Assembly: GCF_014145675.1 (NCBI RefSeq)
Contig: NZ_JACGZW010000006.1
Coordinates: 1 to 64,000, forward strand
Origin: Amycolatopsis dendrobii
Lineage (GTDB): Bacteria > Actinomycetota > Actinomycetes > Mycobacteriales > Pseudonocardiaceae
Direction: 5' to 3'
Length of the DNA stretch: 64,000 nt
Shown here: positions 17,961 through 26,840 of the stretch, in pieces
Layout: each line of letters begins with the position of its first letter
Numbering within the stretch: the stretch's first letter is position 1
Notes under the pieces: model-generated
What the model saw: only the letters and a program-made list of their open reading frames with translations
Told to the model about the DNA's origin: nothing
The model's database searches: none
Program-made: the position numbers and the translations under genes

Positions 17961-18686
17961 TCAGACCTGGTAGTCGTACAGCGTCGAGCGGCCGCCGCCG
18001 TGCCCGGTCGAGGGCGAGCGCAGGTGGTTGCGGCCCGAGTCGACAGTGCGCAGCGTGGTGGCCAGCAGCTCGGAGAACTCGGCCAGTTTTCCGTCCACGT
18101 ACGCGTCGCAGTCGGCGCGCTGGCGGTCGGCTTCGGCGTGCGCCTCGTCGACGATCCGCGCGGATTCGGCGTGCGCGGCCTGCACGACCTCGGTCTGCGA
18201 GACGAGCCGGGCCTGTTCGGCGCGGGCGTCCTCGATCGCGCGGTCGTAGGCGTCGCGGCCGGCCTGGATCATCCGCTCGGATTCGGCGCGGGACCGTTCG
18301 GTGAGGTTCTGGTACTCGGCCTGCCCGCCCGCGACCATGCGCTCGGCCTCGTTGTGCGCGTCGCCCAGCATCTGCTCCGCGCGGGCGCGCGCGTCGGCGA
18401 GGATGCGCTCGGCCTCGGACGTGGCGTCCGACACCGTCCGCTCGGCTTCCTCGTTCGCGCTCGCGACGGTCTCCCCCGCCTCTTTGCGCGCGGCGAGCAG
18501 CAGGTCGTCGCGCTTGTCGAGCACGTCCTGCGCGTCGTCCACTTCGCCGGGAAGCGCGTCGCGGACGTCGTCGAGCAGCTCGAGGACGTCGCCGCGGGGC
18601 ACCACGCAGCTGGACGTCATGGGAACCCCACGGGCCTCTTCGACGATCGTGACGAGCTCGTCGAGTGCCTCGAAAACCCGGTACAC
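17961..18686 (-). CDS. sepIVA: DivIVA-domain septation protein SepIVA
   Basis: A 241-residue, largely coiled-coil protein. The N-terminus (M)YRVFEALDELVTIVEEARG and the PRGDVLELLDDVRDALPGEV stretch match mycobacterial SepIVA, a cytoplasmic protein needed for septation and cell-envelope synthesis. A long run of heptad-like A/E/R-rich sequence (about 60-215) follows. The second of two GTG codons (18686) is preferred: GAGGGA lies at proper spacing before it and the family begins there, whereas the first GTG (18692) abuts the ribosome site. Its order with yceD, rpmF, rnc and fpg is conserved. Confidence 0.92.
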   Translation of the reverse strand: MYRVFEALDELVTIVEEARGVPMTSSCVVPRGDVLELLDDVRDALPGEVDDAQDVLDKRDDLLLAARKEAGETVASANEEAERTVSDATSEAERILADARARAEQMLGDAHNEAERMVAGGQAEYQNLTERSRAESERMIQAGRDAYDRAIEDARAEQARLVSQTEVVQAAHAESARIVDEAHAEADRQRADCDAYVDGKLAEFSELLATTLRTVDSGRNHLRSPSTGHGGGRSTLYDYQV

Positions 18687-18795
18687 GGCCACTCCCTCAA
18701 GCAGTTTCCCCGATCACTGGCTTCCAGTCTGCCCGCTTCGCAGCCTGAACCGGTGAACGAGCACCCGACCGGGCGTGTCCTGATGTGTGCCGGAA

Positions 18796-18827
18796 GGGGC
18801 GGTCTCACCCGCCGGTGGGACCGCCCC
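18796..18827 (-). terminator. Hairpin terminator of the double-RNase gene
   Basis: GGGGCGGTCTCACC (18796-18809) pairs with 18814-18827 with one wobble. It begins 13 bases beyond the stop of the RNase gene on the minus strand. There is no clear T-tract. Confidence 0.6.
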
Positions 18828-18839
18828 GGCGAACCGTGC

Positions 18840-19559
18840 TCAGCCGTTCAGATCGATCTTCTGGAAGGTGGCGTAGTGGTCCGGCGTGTAGACGAGCTCG
18901 CCGCCCTTGCCGGAGATCACGCGGTCTTCCGAGCCGACGTCGTAGAGCGTGTAGTAGCCGGCGTCGCACGCGGGCAGGACGCCCTCGCGGTTCTCGTACG
19001 TCGTGCCGTCGTTGAGGGTGCCGGCGCGCACGCCGTCGACGACCTGCTTGGCGTCGTCGGACAGCGTCGAGTAGCCGACCGGGCTCAGCTTCGACAGGTC
19101 GCCGCACTTCGTCGGCGTGCTGCCGCCGTCGATGTCGATGACCTGGAAGGACTCGTAGTGGTCGCCGGTGTAGAAGTACTCGCCGCCCTGGCCGGTCACG
19201 ATCCGGCGGGTGCCGCGGTTGCTCGAACCGGGCGTGGGCACGGTGTACTCGTGGTAGTAGCTCGACGAGCAGGAGGGCAGGATCCCCTCGCGGTTGGTGA
19301 AGACGACGCCGTCGTTCTTCGGGTACGGGAACGGCCCGTTCGTCTGGATGAGCTTGTAGGTGTCAGTCGCCTGCGCGGGCAGCGCCGACAGCTTGACGTG
19401 CGTGAAACCGGACAGATCCCCACAGGAGTTCTGCTTCGGCTGCACGGACGCCGGAGCCGCCGGGGACAGCGGGACGGCCTCCGCGGCCGTGCCGAACCCC
19501 AGGAAACCGACCAGCAGTGCGAAAAGGACACCGACTATGCGGCTGCGGTTGTTGGTCAT
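18840..19559 (-). CDS. Secreted tandem-domain guanyl-specific ribonuclease (RNase Sa type)
   Basis: A 239-residue protein with a signal peptide (about 1-28) and two consecutive RNase Sa-like domains. Domain 1 (about 44-145) has LSALPAQATDTYKLIQTNGP, GVVFTNREGILP, YYHEYTV, GTRRIVTG and TGDHYESF. The catalytic triad Glu54/Arg69/His85 of RNase Sa maps to E104, R119 and H134. Domain 2 (about 150-239) keeps the YENREGVLP, R213 and PDHYATF (H228) positions but has Leu205 in place of the catalytic Glu, so it is probably inactive. Each domain has a Cys pair (46/97, 152/198). No barstar-like inhibitor gene is adjacent. Flanking genes look unrelated, so it may be an insertion between sepIVA and coaD. 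Confidence 0.9.
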   Translation of the reverse strand: MTNNRSRIVGVLFALLVGFLGFGTAAEAVPLSPAAPASVQPKQNSCGDLSGFTHVKLSALPAQATDTYKLIQTNGPFPYPKNDGVVFTNREGILPSCSSSYYHEYTVPTPGSSNRGTRRIVTGQGGEYFYTGDHYESFQVIDIDGGSTPTKCGDLSKLSPVGYSTLSDDAKQVVDGVRAGTLNDGTTYENREGVLPACDAGYYTLYDVGSEDRVISGKGGELVYTPDHYATFQKIDLNG

Positions 19560-19700
19560 TTTCGGACGGTAACCCGGACGGGTGGTCTGCAGAATGACGC
19601 GAGGTGAACAGCTTCGGGCCGCGGCCGAAGTCCCGACGAAGGCAGTAATCCGTTCAGGCTAAATCGGCCGCTGGACTGGCCTTCCGGCCGGACGCGGTGC

Positions 19701-20183
19701 TCAGTCCTGTTTGGCGTAGACCGCGACGAGGCGTTCGTACACCACCGGCGGCACCAGGTTCTCGATGTCGCCGCCGAGCGCCGCGATCTCCTTGACCAGC
19801 GAGCTCGACACGAAGCCGTAGGCCGGGTTGTTGGCCATCAGCAGCGTTTCGAGCCCGGTGAGCTCGCGGTTCATCTGGGCCATCTGCAGTTCGTAGTCGA
19901 AGTCGCTGACCGAACGCAGGCCCTTCGCGACCGCGGCGATGTCGTTATCGCGGCAGTAGTCCACGAGCAGGCCCTGCCACGAATCGACGCGCACGTTCGG
20001 CAGTTTCGCGGTGATCTCGCGCAGGATCTCCATGCGTTCCTCGACGCTGAAGAGGCCCTTCTTGCTCTTGTTCACCCCCACCGCGACGACAACCTCGTCG
20101 AAGAGCACCGAAGCCCGCTCGATGATGTCGAGATGTCCGTTGGTGGCCGGATCGTAAGAACCGGGACAGACCGCACGCCGCAT
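19701..20183 (-). CDS. coaD: Phosphopantetheine adenylyltransferase
   Basis: A 160-residue CoA-pathway enzyme that transfers AMP from ATP to 4'-phosphopantetheine. The nucleotidyltransferase motif is GSYDPATNGHLDII (T/HxGH). Further conserved blocks are GLRSVSDFDYELQMA and the C-terminal FVSSSLVKEIA. The ATG at MRRAVCPGSYD is the family start. It follows rsmD by 52 bases, the usual rsmD-coaD pair. Confidence 0.97.
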   Translation of the reverse strand: MRRAVCPGSYDPATNGHLDIIERASVLFDEVVVAVGVNKSKKGLFSVEERMEILREITAKLPNVRVDSWQGLLVDYCRDNDIAAVAKGLRSVSDFDYELQMAQMNRELTGLETLLMANNPAYGFVSSSLVKEIAALGGDIENLVPPVVYERLVAVYAKQD

Positions 20184-20235
20184 GGCGCGGACGCTATCAA
20201 GCCGCGCCGTCGCGCGCGCTCTCGTGACGACTGCG

Positions 20236-20802
20236 TCACACCTCAGATGAGCTGTCGTACTCAGCCCAGTACAGCGCCGTGTCGCCGTAACGCTTGTCGC
20301 GAAGCGGCTTGAAAGTCGACGGCCAGTCCGGAGCACCGTCGCGCGCGGCACGTTCGATCACGGCCAACGCGCCTTCGGCGAGCCAGCCACCACTGTGTAG
20401 CGAAGCAAGCACAGTGCCCAGGGAAGCAGCGTCGACTGCGTACGGCGGATCTGCGAGCACCACGTCGAACTGCGCCGTCGCAGGCGCAGCGACCACTGTC
20501 TCCACTTGCCCGGCTCGCACCGTGCCGCCTAGCCGTAAATCGGCGACGTTGCCGCGAAGCACGTCTGCCGCCCGGCGGTCGGCCTCCACGAACCACGCGT
20601 CCGCGGCACCGCGCGAAAGCGCTTCGAGACCGAGCGCACCCGAGCCGGCGTAGAGGTCGAGCACGCGGGCACCGTCCAGCTCACCGGCCACTTCGAGGGC
20701 GTTGAACAGTGCTTCCCGCACCCGCTCCGACGTCGGGCGGGTGCCTTTGGGCGGCACCTTCAGCCGCCGTCCGCCCGCCTTCCCCGCCACGATCCTCGTC
20801 AC
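20236..20802 (-). CDS. rsmD: 16S rRNA (guanine966-N2)-methyltransferase
   Basis: A 188-residue Rossmann methyltransferase. It has the SAM-binding motif LDLYAGSGALGLEALSRGA and the catalytic motif DPPY in FDVVLADPPYAV. The N-terminal TRIVAGKAGGRRLKVPPKG and RPTSERVREALFN segments are diagnostic of RsmD. A GTG start at 20802 fits the family; longer in-frame readings are not conserved. It is paired with coaD. Confidence 0.95.
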   Translation of the reverse strand: MTRIVAGKAGGRRLKVPPKGTRPTSERVREALFNALEVAGELDGARVLDLYAGSGALGLEALSRGAADAWFVEADRRAADVLRGNVADLRLGGTVRAGQVETVVAAPATAQFDVVLADPPYAVDAASLGTVLASLHSGGWLAEGALAVIERAARDGAPDWPSTFKPLRDKRYGDTALYWAEYDSSSEV

Positions 20803-20927
20803 CCGGCCATCTTCGCCCAAGGTCGCGATGTGGCGTTGGGCAGGACTTGCCGAACCCGCGCGCGCGGGCGCGTAGAGTCGTCCTTCGCCCTCCAGAGGCG
20901 CGTTGATGGAGTTCAAGGGAGCGTTGC

Positions 20928-23051
20928 GTGTCGGAACCCCGGGTGAGACGGGCTGAGATCGCCGTCGAGCAGGCACACGTCGACCGGGTCTACACGCGGC
21001 TCGCCGAGCTGCGGACCCAGGCCGAGGCGATGCGGGCCAAGGGCTACGAGCTGGGCCAAGGCGCACAGCGCGAAGCGATCTTCGAGCAGGCGTCGATGCT
21101 GTTCGAGCGCGACATGATGGTCTACCACGCGAACCAGACCCTGCAGACGCTCGACGCCGAGTACGAGGGCCTGGTCTTCGGCAGGCTCGACCACCTCGAC
21201 CGCGAGCACATCTACGTCGGCCGTCTCGGCATCCGCGACACCGAGTTCGACAACCTGGTCACCGACTGGCGCGCGCCCGCGGCCGCCGCCTTCTACCAGG
21301 CCACCGCCGAAGAGCCGATGGACGTCGTGCGCCGCCGGGTGATCCGCTGCTCCGGGCAGACGGTGCTGGACGTGGACGACGACGTGCTGATCGCCGACGC
21401 CGTGCCCGAGGACATGCAGATCGTCGGCGAGGGCGCGCTGATGGCCGCGCTCGGCCGTTCGCGCGGCGAGAAGATGCGCGACATCGTGGCCACGATCCAG
21501 AAGGAACAGGACGAGGTCATCCGCGCGCCGTGGCGCGGCGTCACCGAAATCACCGGCGGTCCGGGCACCGGCAAGACGGCCGTCGCGCTGCACCGTGCCG
21601 CGTACCTGCTGTACCGGCACCGCCGTCAGCTCGGCGGCGCGGGCGTTCTCGTGATCGGTCCTTCGGGCGTCTTCACCACGTACATCTCGCGCGTGCTGCC
21701 GTCGATGGGCGAAACGAACGTAGAGCTGCGCGCGCTCGGCGAAGTGCTCGACGGTCTCGAAGCGACGCGACAGGACACAGCCGCACTGGCTGCGATCAAG
21801 GGTTCGCTGCGGATGCGAAAGGTGCTTCTGCGCGCGTTGCGCGACACCCCGCCCGAAGCGCCGACGGAGCTGAAGATCGTTTATCGCGGCGAAGTCCTGA
21901 AGCTGACCGCGCGCGAGTTGGACAAGGTACGGCGCAAGGCGCACACGCAGGGCGCGCCGCCGAACCGGTCGCGCGTACGCGTGGCAGAGCTGCTTCTGGC
22001 CGCGCTCGCGGACAAGGCCGAGGAGTACGCGAAGGCGGACGGCAAGGAGATCGACCGCGCGGAGCTGATCAACGATCTCGGCGAGCGCATCGACTTCCAC
22101 CGCTTCCTCGTGGTGTGGTGGCCGGTGCTGTATCCGGCACAGGTGCTCAAGTGGCTGGGCACCGAGAAGCGGATGGCCGCCGCGTCCAAGGGCATCCTGA
22201 ACCGGAACGAGATCAGCCTGCTGTCGGCCGATTTCGCGGACCGTTCGCGCGGCTGGTCGGTCGCCGACGTCGCGTTGCTGGACGAGTTGCGCGTGCTGGT
22301 CGGTCCGGAGCCGAAGCGCCGCCGCCGGCAGACCGTGGTCGAGGTGGCTCCGGAGCGCGGCAGTTCCGGCGGCGCGCCGCATCGTCCGGAGCACTACGAC
22401 GAGTACTCGCACGTGGTCGTCGACGAATCGCAGGACCTTTCGCCGATGCAGTGGCGGATGATCGGCCGTCGCGGCAAGTACGCGAGCTGGACGGTCGTGG
22501 GCGACCCGGTGCAGAGTTCGTGGCCGGATCCCGACGAGGCGGCGCAGGCGCGCGACCAGGCGTTCGGCGTGAAGACCACGCGGCGGCGCTTCACGCTCCG
22601 GACGAACTACCGGAACTCGGCGGAGATCTTCGACCTGGCGGCGAAGGTCGTGGCGGGCCACGCGCAGGCCGACGAACTGCCCAAGGCCGTGCGCACTACC
22701 GGAATCGAGCCGGAGGTGCGGCCGGTCGACCAGGCGGCGCTGGCGACGGCGACGCAGAGCGCGGCGAAGGAACTGCTCGGCGCGGTCGAGGGCACGGTCG
22801 GGGTGATCACCGCCATGGACCGCGTCGAAGAGGTCGAGGGCTGGCTCTCCGGGCAGGCCGACGAGCGGCTGAAGGTCGTCGGGTCCCTCGATTCGAAGGG
22901 CCTCGAATACGACGCGGTGGTGCTGGTCGAGCCGATGGACCTGGTCACCGAGTCCTCGACCGGGCGGCGCGTGCTGTACGTCGCGCTCACCCGGGCGACC
23001 CAGCAGCTGATCGTGCTCGCCTCGGACCCGGACTGGCTGCCTGCCTCGTGA
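20928..23051 (+). CDS. HelD-like RNA polymerase recycling ATPase (UvrD-like helicase fold)
   Basis: A 707-residue SF1-type ATPase. The N-terminal coiled-coil arm (residues ~8-50) leads to FGRLDHLDREHIYVGRLGI and DWRAPAAAAFYQA, both typical of HelD. Walker A is GGPGTGKTAVALHRAAYLLY at about 210; Walker B is VVVDESQDLSPMQW; the C-terminal motifs are NYRNSAEIFDLA, SLDSKGLEYDAVVLVEP and LYVALTRATQQL. HelD proteins pull RNA polymerase off stalled complexes through its channels; actinobacterial relatives include rifampicin-protective HelR, which has a different N-terminus. The GTG start (VSEPRVRRAE) has AAGGGAG upstream. It is monocistronic and closed by a hairpin over its stop. Confidence 0.88.
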   Translation: MSEPRVRRAEIAVEQAHVDRVYTRLAELRTQAEAMRAKGYELGQGAQREAIFEQASMLFERDMMVYHANQTLQTLDAEYEGLVFGRLDHLDREHIYVGRLGIRDTEFDNLVTDWRAPAAAAFYQATAEEPMDVVRRRVIRCSGQTVLDVDDDVLIADAVPEDMQIVGEGALMAALGRSRGEKMRDIVATIQKEQDEVIRAPWRGVTEITGGPGTGKTAVALHRAAYLLYRHRRQLGGAGVLVIGPSGVFTTYISRVLPSMGETNVELRALGEVLDGLEATRQDTAALAAIKGSLRMRKVLLRALRDTPPEAPTELKIVYRGEVLKLTARELDKVRRKAHTQGAPPNRSRVRVAELLLAALADKAEEYAKADGKEIDRAELINDLGERIDFHRFLVVWWPVLYPAQVLKWLGTEKRMAAASKGILNRNEISLLSADFADRSRGWSVADVALLDELRVLVGPEPKRRRRQTVVEVAPERGSSGGAPHRPEHYDEYSHVVVDESQDLSPMQWRMIGRRGKYASWTVVGDPVQSSWPDPDEAAQARDQAFGVKTTRRRFTLRTNYRNSAEIFDLAAKVVAGHAQADELPKAVRTTGIEPEVRPVDQAALATATQSAAKELLGAVEGTVGVITAMDRVEEVEGWLSGQADERLKVVGSLDSKGLEYDAVVLVEPMDLVTESSTGRRVLYVALTRATQQLIVLASDPDWLPAS

Positions 23052-23090
23052 GTGGCGATCGCGGTTAGAACCGTGATCGCCACTCACGAG
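23045..23090 (+). terminator. Long palindrome spanning the helD stop codon
   Basis: CTCGTGAGTGGCGATC (23045-23060) pairs perfectly with 23075-23090. The intervening GCGGTTAGAACCGT folds further, leaving a 2-base loop. The palindrome includes the TGA of the helD-like gene (23049-23051). Confidence 0.75.
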
Positions 23091-23136
23091 ACAGTGACCG
23101 GGAAGGGAACCGCCGCCCCGTGCGTTACGCCCTTAC

Positions 23137-24132
23137 GTGACCTCCCTGCCTGACGTACCGCTGTCCGTGCTCGACCTCTCCCCCGTTTCCGAAGGGAAGG
23201 GGGTCGGCGAGGCGCTGCGCAATACGCTCGATCTCGCCCGCAATGCCGAACGGCTGGGCTATCACCGGTACTGGCTCGCCGAGCACCACAACATGCCGGG
23301 CATCGCCAGCTCGGCCACGGCGGTGCTGATCGGGCACGTCGCGGACGCCACCGAGAGCATCCGCGTCGGCTCCGGCGGGATCATGCTGCCGAACCACGCG
23401 CCGCTCGTGGTGGCCGAGCAGTTCGGCACGCTGGAGGCGTTCCACCCGGGCCGGATCGACCTGGGCATCGGCCGCGCGCCGGGCACCGACCAGCGCACCG
23501 CGCTCGCGCTGCGCGGGCCGGGCGGGCTGTCCGCGGAGAACTTCCCCGAGCACCTGATGGAGCTCATCAGTTACTTCGAGCCGGACGCGGCGCGCGGCGT
23601 CAACGCGGTCACCGCCGAGGGCAACAAGCCGCCCGTGTGGCTGCTGGGCTCGTCCGGCTTCAGCGCGCAACTGGCCGGACGGCTGGGGCTGCCGTTCTCC
23701 TTCGCGCACCACTTCGCCGCCGAGAACACGCTGCCCGCGGTGCGGCTGTACCGCGAGAACTTCCGTCCGTCCGAAGTGCTTTCCGAGCCCTACGTGATGC
23801 TGGGCGTGCAGGTGATCGCCGCCGAGACCGACGAGCGCGCGGAGTACCTGGCCGGGCCGAGCGGGCTGACCTTCCTGAGCCTGCGCCGCGGCCGCCCGAT
23901 CGCGCTGCCGACGCCGGAGGATGCCGCCGAGTACCCGTACACCGAAATGGACCGCGCGTTCCTCGCCGAGCGGTTCGGGTCGAGCATCGTCGGCGGGCCG
24001 GAGAGTGTCCGGAAGGGACTGGACCAGCTGCTGGCCGACACCGATGCCAACGAGCTGATGATCACCACAATGGTGCACGGCCACGAGGACCGCGTGCGCT
24101 CGTACGAGATCGTCGCGGACCTGAAGCGCTGA
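23137..24132 (+). CDS. LLM-class flavin-dependent oxidoreductase
   Basis: A 331-residue bacterial-luciferase-like TIM-barrel protein. Typical blocks are [63 protein letters not shown], and a C-terminal [15 protein letters not shown]. Such enzymes use FMN (or F420) to oxidise aldehydes or other small molecules; the substrate cannot be read from the sequence. The GTG start begins homology at [11 protein letters not shown]. Its stop overlaps the next gene as TGATG, so the two are co-expressed. Confidence 0.9.
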   Translation: MTSLPDVPLSVLDLSPVSEGKGVGEALRNTLDLARNAERLGYHRYWLAEHHNMPGIASSATAVLIGHVADATESIRVGSGGIMLPNHAPLVVAEQFGTLEAFHPGRIDLGIGRAPGTDQRTALALRGPGGLSAENFPEHLMELISYFEPDAARGVNAVTAEGNKPPVWLLGSSGFSAQLAGRLGLPFSFAHHFAAENTLPAVRLYRENFRPSEVLSEPYVMLGVQVIAAETDERAEYLAGPSGLTFLSLRRGRPIALPTPEDAAEYPYTEMDRAFLAERFGSSIVGGPESVRKGLDQLLADTDANELMITTMVHGHEDRVRSYEIVADLKR

Positions 24133-24935
24133 TGGAGGTCTTCGACTGGCACGGGCAGCAGGTGCGGTGGTCCCGGCAGGGTTCGGGGCCGCCGCTCGTG
24201 TTCTGCCACGGCACGCCGTGGTCGTCGAAGCTGTGGGAGCCGATCGCGTCGACGTTCACGCCGGACTTCACCGTGTACCTGTGGGACATGCCGGGCTACG
24301 GCAGTTCCACGATGGCCGAAGGCCAGGACGTTTCACTGGCCGCGCAGGGCGAGACGTTCGCCGCGCTGCTGGACCATTGGGGCCTCGAAGAGCCGGACGT
24401 GGTGGCGCACGACTACGGCGGCGCGGTCAGCTTGCGCGCGTTTCTGTTGCACGGCGCGGCTTACCGGTCGCTCGCGCTGGTGGACGTCGTCGCGTTGGCC
24501 CCGTGGGGTTCGGAGTTCTTCCGTCTGGTGGCGGAGAACGCGGCCGTGTTCGCGCAACTGCCGCCGAATCTGCACGAAGCGCTGGTGCGGGAGTACATCG
24601 CGGGTGCCGCGCATCGTCCGTTGTCCGCCGAAGCGCACGACATGCTCGTCGCGCCTTGGCTCGGTGCGACTGGGCAGGCCGCCTTTTACCGGCAGATCGC
24701 GCAGGCCGATCAGCGGTACACCGACGAAATCGAGCCGCGCTACCGCGACGTCAGCGTGCCCACGCTCGTGGTGTGGGGCACCGAGGACGCCTGGATCCCG
24801 GTCGACCGCGCCCACCGGCTCGCCGGGACGATCCCGGGCGCCGGACTGGAATTGGTCCGTTCGGCCGGACACCTGATCCAGCTCGACGCACCCGAGGCGC
24901 TGACCGCTTCGCTGCACCGCTGGCTCGCTCGCTGA
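24132..24935 (+). CDS. Alpha/beta hydrolase with an aspartate nucleophile (dehalogenase/epoxide-hydrolase-like)
   Basis: A 267-residue alpha/beta hydrolase. The oxyanion motif is CHGTPWSSKLW (about 25-35). The nucleophile elbow reads VVAHDYGGAVS with D94 in place of Ser, as in haloalkane dehalogenases and epoxide hydrolases. The acid is probably in GTEDAWIP and the histidine is in SAGHLIQLDAP. It is translationally coupled to the upstream luciferase-like oxidoreductase, suggesting a two-step xenobiotic or secondary-metabolite conversion. The substrate is unknown. Confidence 0.88.
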   Translation: MEVFDWHGQQVRWSRQGSGPPLVFCHGTPWSSKLWEPIASTFTPDFTVYLWDMPGYGSSTMAEGQDVSLAAQGETFAALLDHWGLEEPDVVAHDYGGAVSLRAFLLHGAAYRSLALVDVVALAPWGSEFFRLVAENAAVFAQLPPNLHEALVREYIAGAAHRPLSAEAHDMLVAPWLGATGQAAFYRQIAQADQRYTDEIEPRYRDVSVPTLVVWGTEDAWIPVDRAHRLAGTIPGAGLELVRSAGHLIQLDAPEALTASLHRWLAR

Positions 24936-24976
24936 AATATCCGGAAACCGCCGCACCGGTATTTATTTTCCCGCAT

Positions 24977-25101
24977 TGACAACCGCATTCCGCACAGTTG
25001 TCACAACCGCACAAGAATTCGGCGGTTACGCCGCCGTGACCCCGCGGGACGGGGCAAGTTCTTGTCTGCGGGCAGGGCCCTCGTTAGCGTACTGACCAGT
25101 A
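24977..25101 (+). promoter_or_regulatory. Upstream region of the mce operon with inverted repeats
   Basis: The 289-base gap before the first permease gene holds three symmetric elements. TGACAAC/GTTGTCA is at 24977-24983 and 24997-25003. ACAAGAA/TTCTTGT is at 25011-25017 and 25059-25065. A compact palindrome TACTGACCAGTA is at 25090-25101. The last resembles a TetR-type operator and is the best candidate for control of the mce operon. No regulator gene is adjacent, and I see no convincing promoter pair. Confidence 0.45.
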
Positions 25102-25224
25102 ACGAAACCGCACGGTAATCCCGCGCACGTCAGGGTTCCGGCTCGGTCCGCCAAACGGATCAGCACCGGAACGGACGTTCGGCGGGCATTCCGCCGTGCC
25201 CGGAAATTGCTGGGAGGTCGGGCG

Positions 25225-25998
25225 ATGGCGTTTCCCGGCGCCGCGGCACTGCACCAGACCGGCCGGCTTTACGCACTGGGGCTCGACGTCGTCCGGCTGA
25301 CGTTCCGCCGCCCGTTCCAGTTCCGTGAACTCGTCCAGCAGTTCTGGTTCATCGCGAGCGTGTCGATCCTGCCGACCGCGCTGGTGTCGATCCCGTTCGG
25401 CGCGGTGATCGCGCTGCACATCGGGTCGCTGACCACGCAGATCGGCGCGCAGTCGTTCACCGGCGCGGCGAGCGTGCTCGCGATCATCCAGCAGGCCAGC
25501 CCGATCGTGACCGCGCTGCTGATCGCGGGCGCGGGCGGCAGCGCGATGTGCGCCGACCTCGGTTCGCGCACCATCCGCGAGGAAATCGACGCGATGGAGG
25601 TGCTGGGGGTTTCGCCGATCCAGCGGCTGATCGTGCCGCGGGTGCTGGCCGCGATGGGTGTCGCGGTGTTCCTCAACGGCATGGTCAGCGTGGTCGGGGT
25701 CCTCGGCGGCTACTTCTTCAACGTGATCATGCAGGGCGGCACTCCTGGTGCGTACCTGGCGAGTTTCTCCGCGCTCGCGCAACTGCCGGACCTGTGGATC
25801 AGCGAGATCAAGGCACTGCTGTTCGGGTTTGTCGCCGCGGTCGTCGCGTCGTATCGAGGCCTGAACCCGCGCGGCGGGCCGAAGGGCGTCGGCGACGCGG
25901 TGAACCAGTCCGTCGTGATCACGTTCCTGCTGCTGTTCGTGCTGAACCTGATCCTCACCACGGTGTACCTCCAGCTCGTGCCGCCGAAGGGAAGCTGA
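25225..25998 (+). CDS. yrbEA: MlaE/YrbE-family ABC transporter permease A of the mce operon
   Basis: A 257-residue integral membrane permease of the MlaE family, with about five or six hydrophobic helices. The conserved EQ-loop-like segment is GSRTIREEIDAMEVLGVSPI. Together with the next gene it forms the inner-membrane channel of an Mce lipid importer; the ATPase (Mkl/MlaF type) is not encoded here and must be elsewhere. The ATG has GGGAGG upstream. Its stop overlaps the next start as TGATG. Confidence 0.95.
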   Translation: MAFPGAAALHQTGRLYALGLDVVRLTFRRPFQFRELVQQFWFIASVSILPTALVSIPFGAVIALHIGSLTTQIGAQSFTGAASVLAIIQQASPIVTALLIAGAGGSAMCADLGSRTIREEIDAMEVLGVSPIQRLIVPRVLAAMGVAVFLNGMVSVVGVLGGYFFNVIMQGGTPGAYLASFSALAQLPDLWISEIKALLFGFVAAVVASYRGLNPRGGPKGVGDAVNQSVVITFLLLFVLNLILTTVYLQLVPPKGS

Positions 25999-26840
25999 TG
26001 GCCACCCCGACTCCGACGCGCGTGCTCGAAGCCATCGACCGCAGGCTGAGCTTCCTCGACACTCTCGGCGACCAGATCCTGTTTTTCCTGCGCGCGCTCG
26101 GCTGGGTGCCGCGCGCGGTGCGCCGGTACCTGCGCGAGATCGTCCGGCTGCTGGCCGAGGTGAGCTTCGGCAGCGGCGCGCTGGCGGTGATCGGCGGGAC
26201 CATCGGCGTGATGGTCGGGATGACCGTCGCGACCGGGACTGTCGTGGGGCTGCAAGGATATTCGGCGCTGAACCAGGTGGGCACGTCGGCGTTCGCCGGG
26301 TTCATTTCGGCGTACTTCAACACGCGCGAGATCGCGCCGCTGGTGGCCGGGCTGGCGTTGTCCGCGACGGTCGGCTGCGGGTTCACCGCGCAACTGGGCG
26401 CGATGCGGATCTCGGAGGAGATCGACGCGCTCGAAGTGATGGGCATCCCGAGCGTGCCGTATCTGGTGACCACGCGGGTGATCGCCGGCTTCATCGCGGT
26501 GATTCCGCTGTACGCGGTGGGGCTGTTGTCGTCGTATCTCGCGTCGCGGCAGGTCACGGTGTGGGGGTTCGGGCAATCCGCGGGCACCTACGACCATTAC
26601 TTCCTGTTGTTCCTGCCGCCTGGCGACGTGCTGTGGTCGTTCGGGAAAGTGCTGATCTTCAGCGTCGTCGTGGTGCTCGCGCATTGCTACTACGGCTTCC
26701 GCGCGAGCGGCGGGCCAGCTGGTGTCGGTGTCGCGGTGGGTCGGGCAGTGCGGACGGCGATCGTCGCGATCAGCGTGCTGGACTTCTTCCTCAGCCTCGC
26801 GATTTGGGGCGCGACCACGACCGTGCAGGTGGCCGGATGA
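25998..26840 (+). CDS. yrbEB: MlaE/YrbE-family ABC transporter permease B of the mce operon
   Basis: The second permease (280 residues) has the same fold and the matching loop GAMRISEEIDALEVMGIPSVPYL. The N-terminal ~45 residues are longer than in the partner, as is usual for the B subunit. It is coupled at both ends (TGATG with yrbEA, ATGA with mceA). The pair is expected to make a heterodimeric permease. Confidence 0.95.
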   Translation: MATPTPTRVLEAIDRRLSFLDTLGDQILFFLRALGWVPRAVRRYLREIVRLLAEVSFGSGALAVIGGTIGVMVGMTVATGTVVGLQGYSALNQVGTSAFAGFISAYFNTREIAPLVAGLALSATVGCGFTAQLGAMRISEEIDALEVMGIPSVPYLVTTRVIAGFIAVIPLYAVGLLSSYLASRQVTVWGFGQSAGTYDHYFLLFLPPGDVLWSFGKVLIFSVVVVLAHCYYGFRASGGPAGVGVAVGRAVRTAIVAISVLDFFLSLAIWGATTTVQVAG

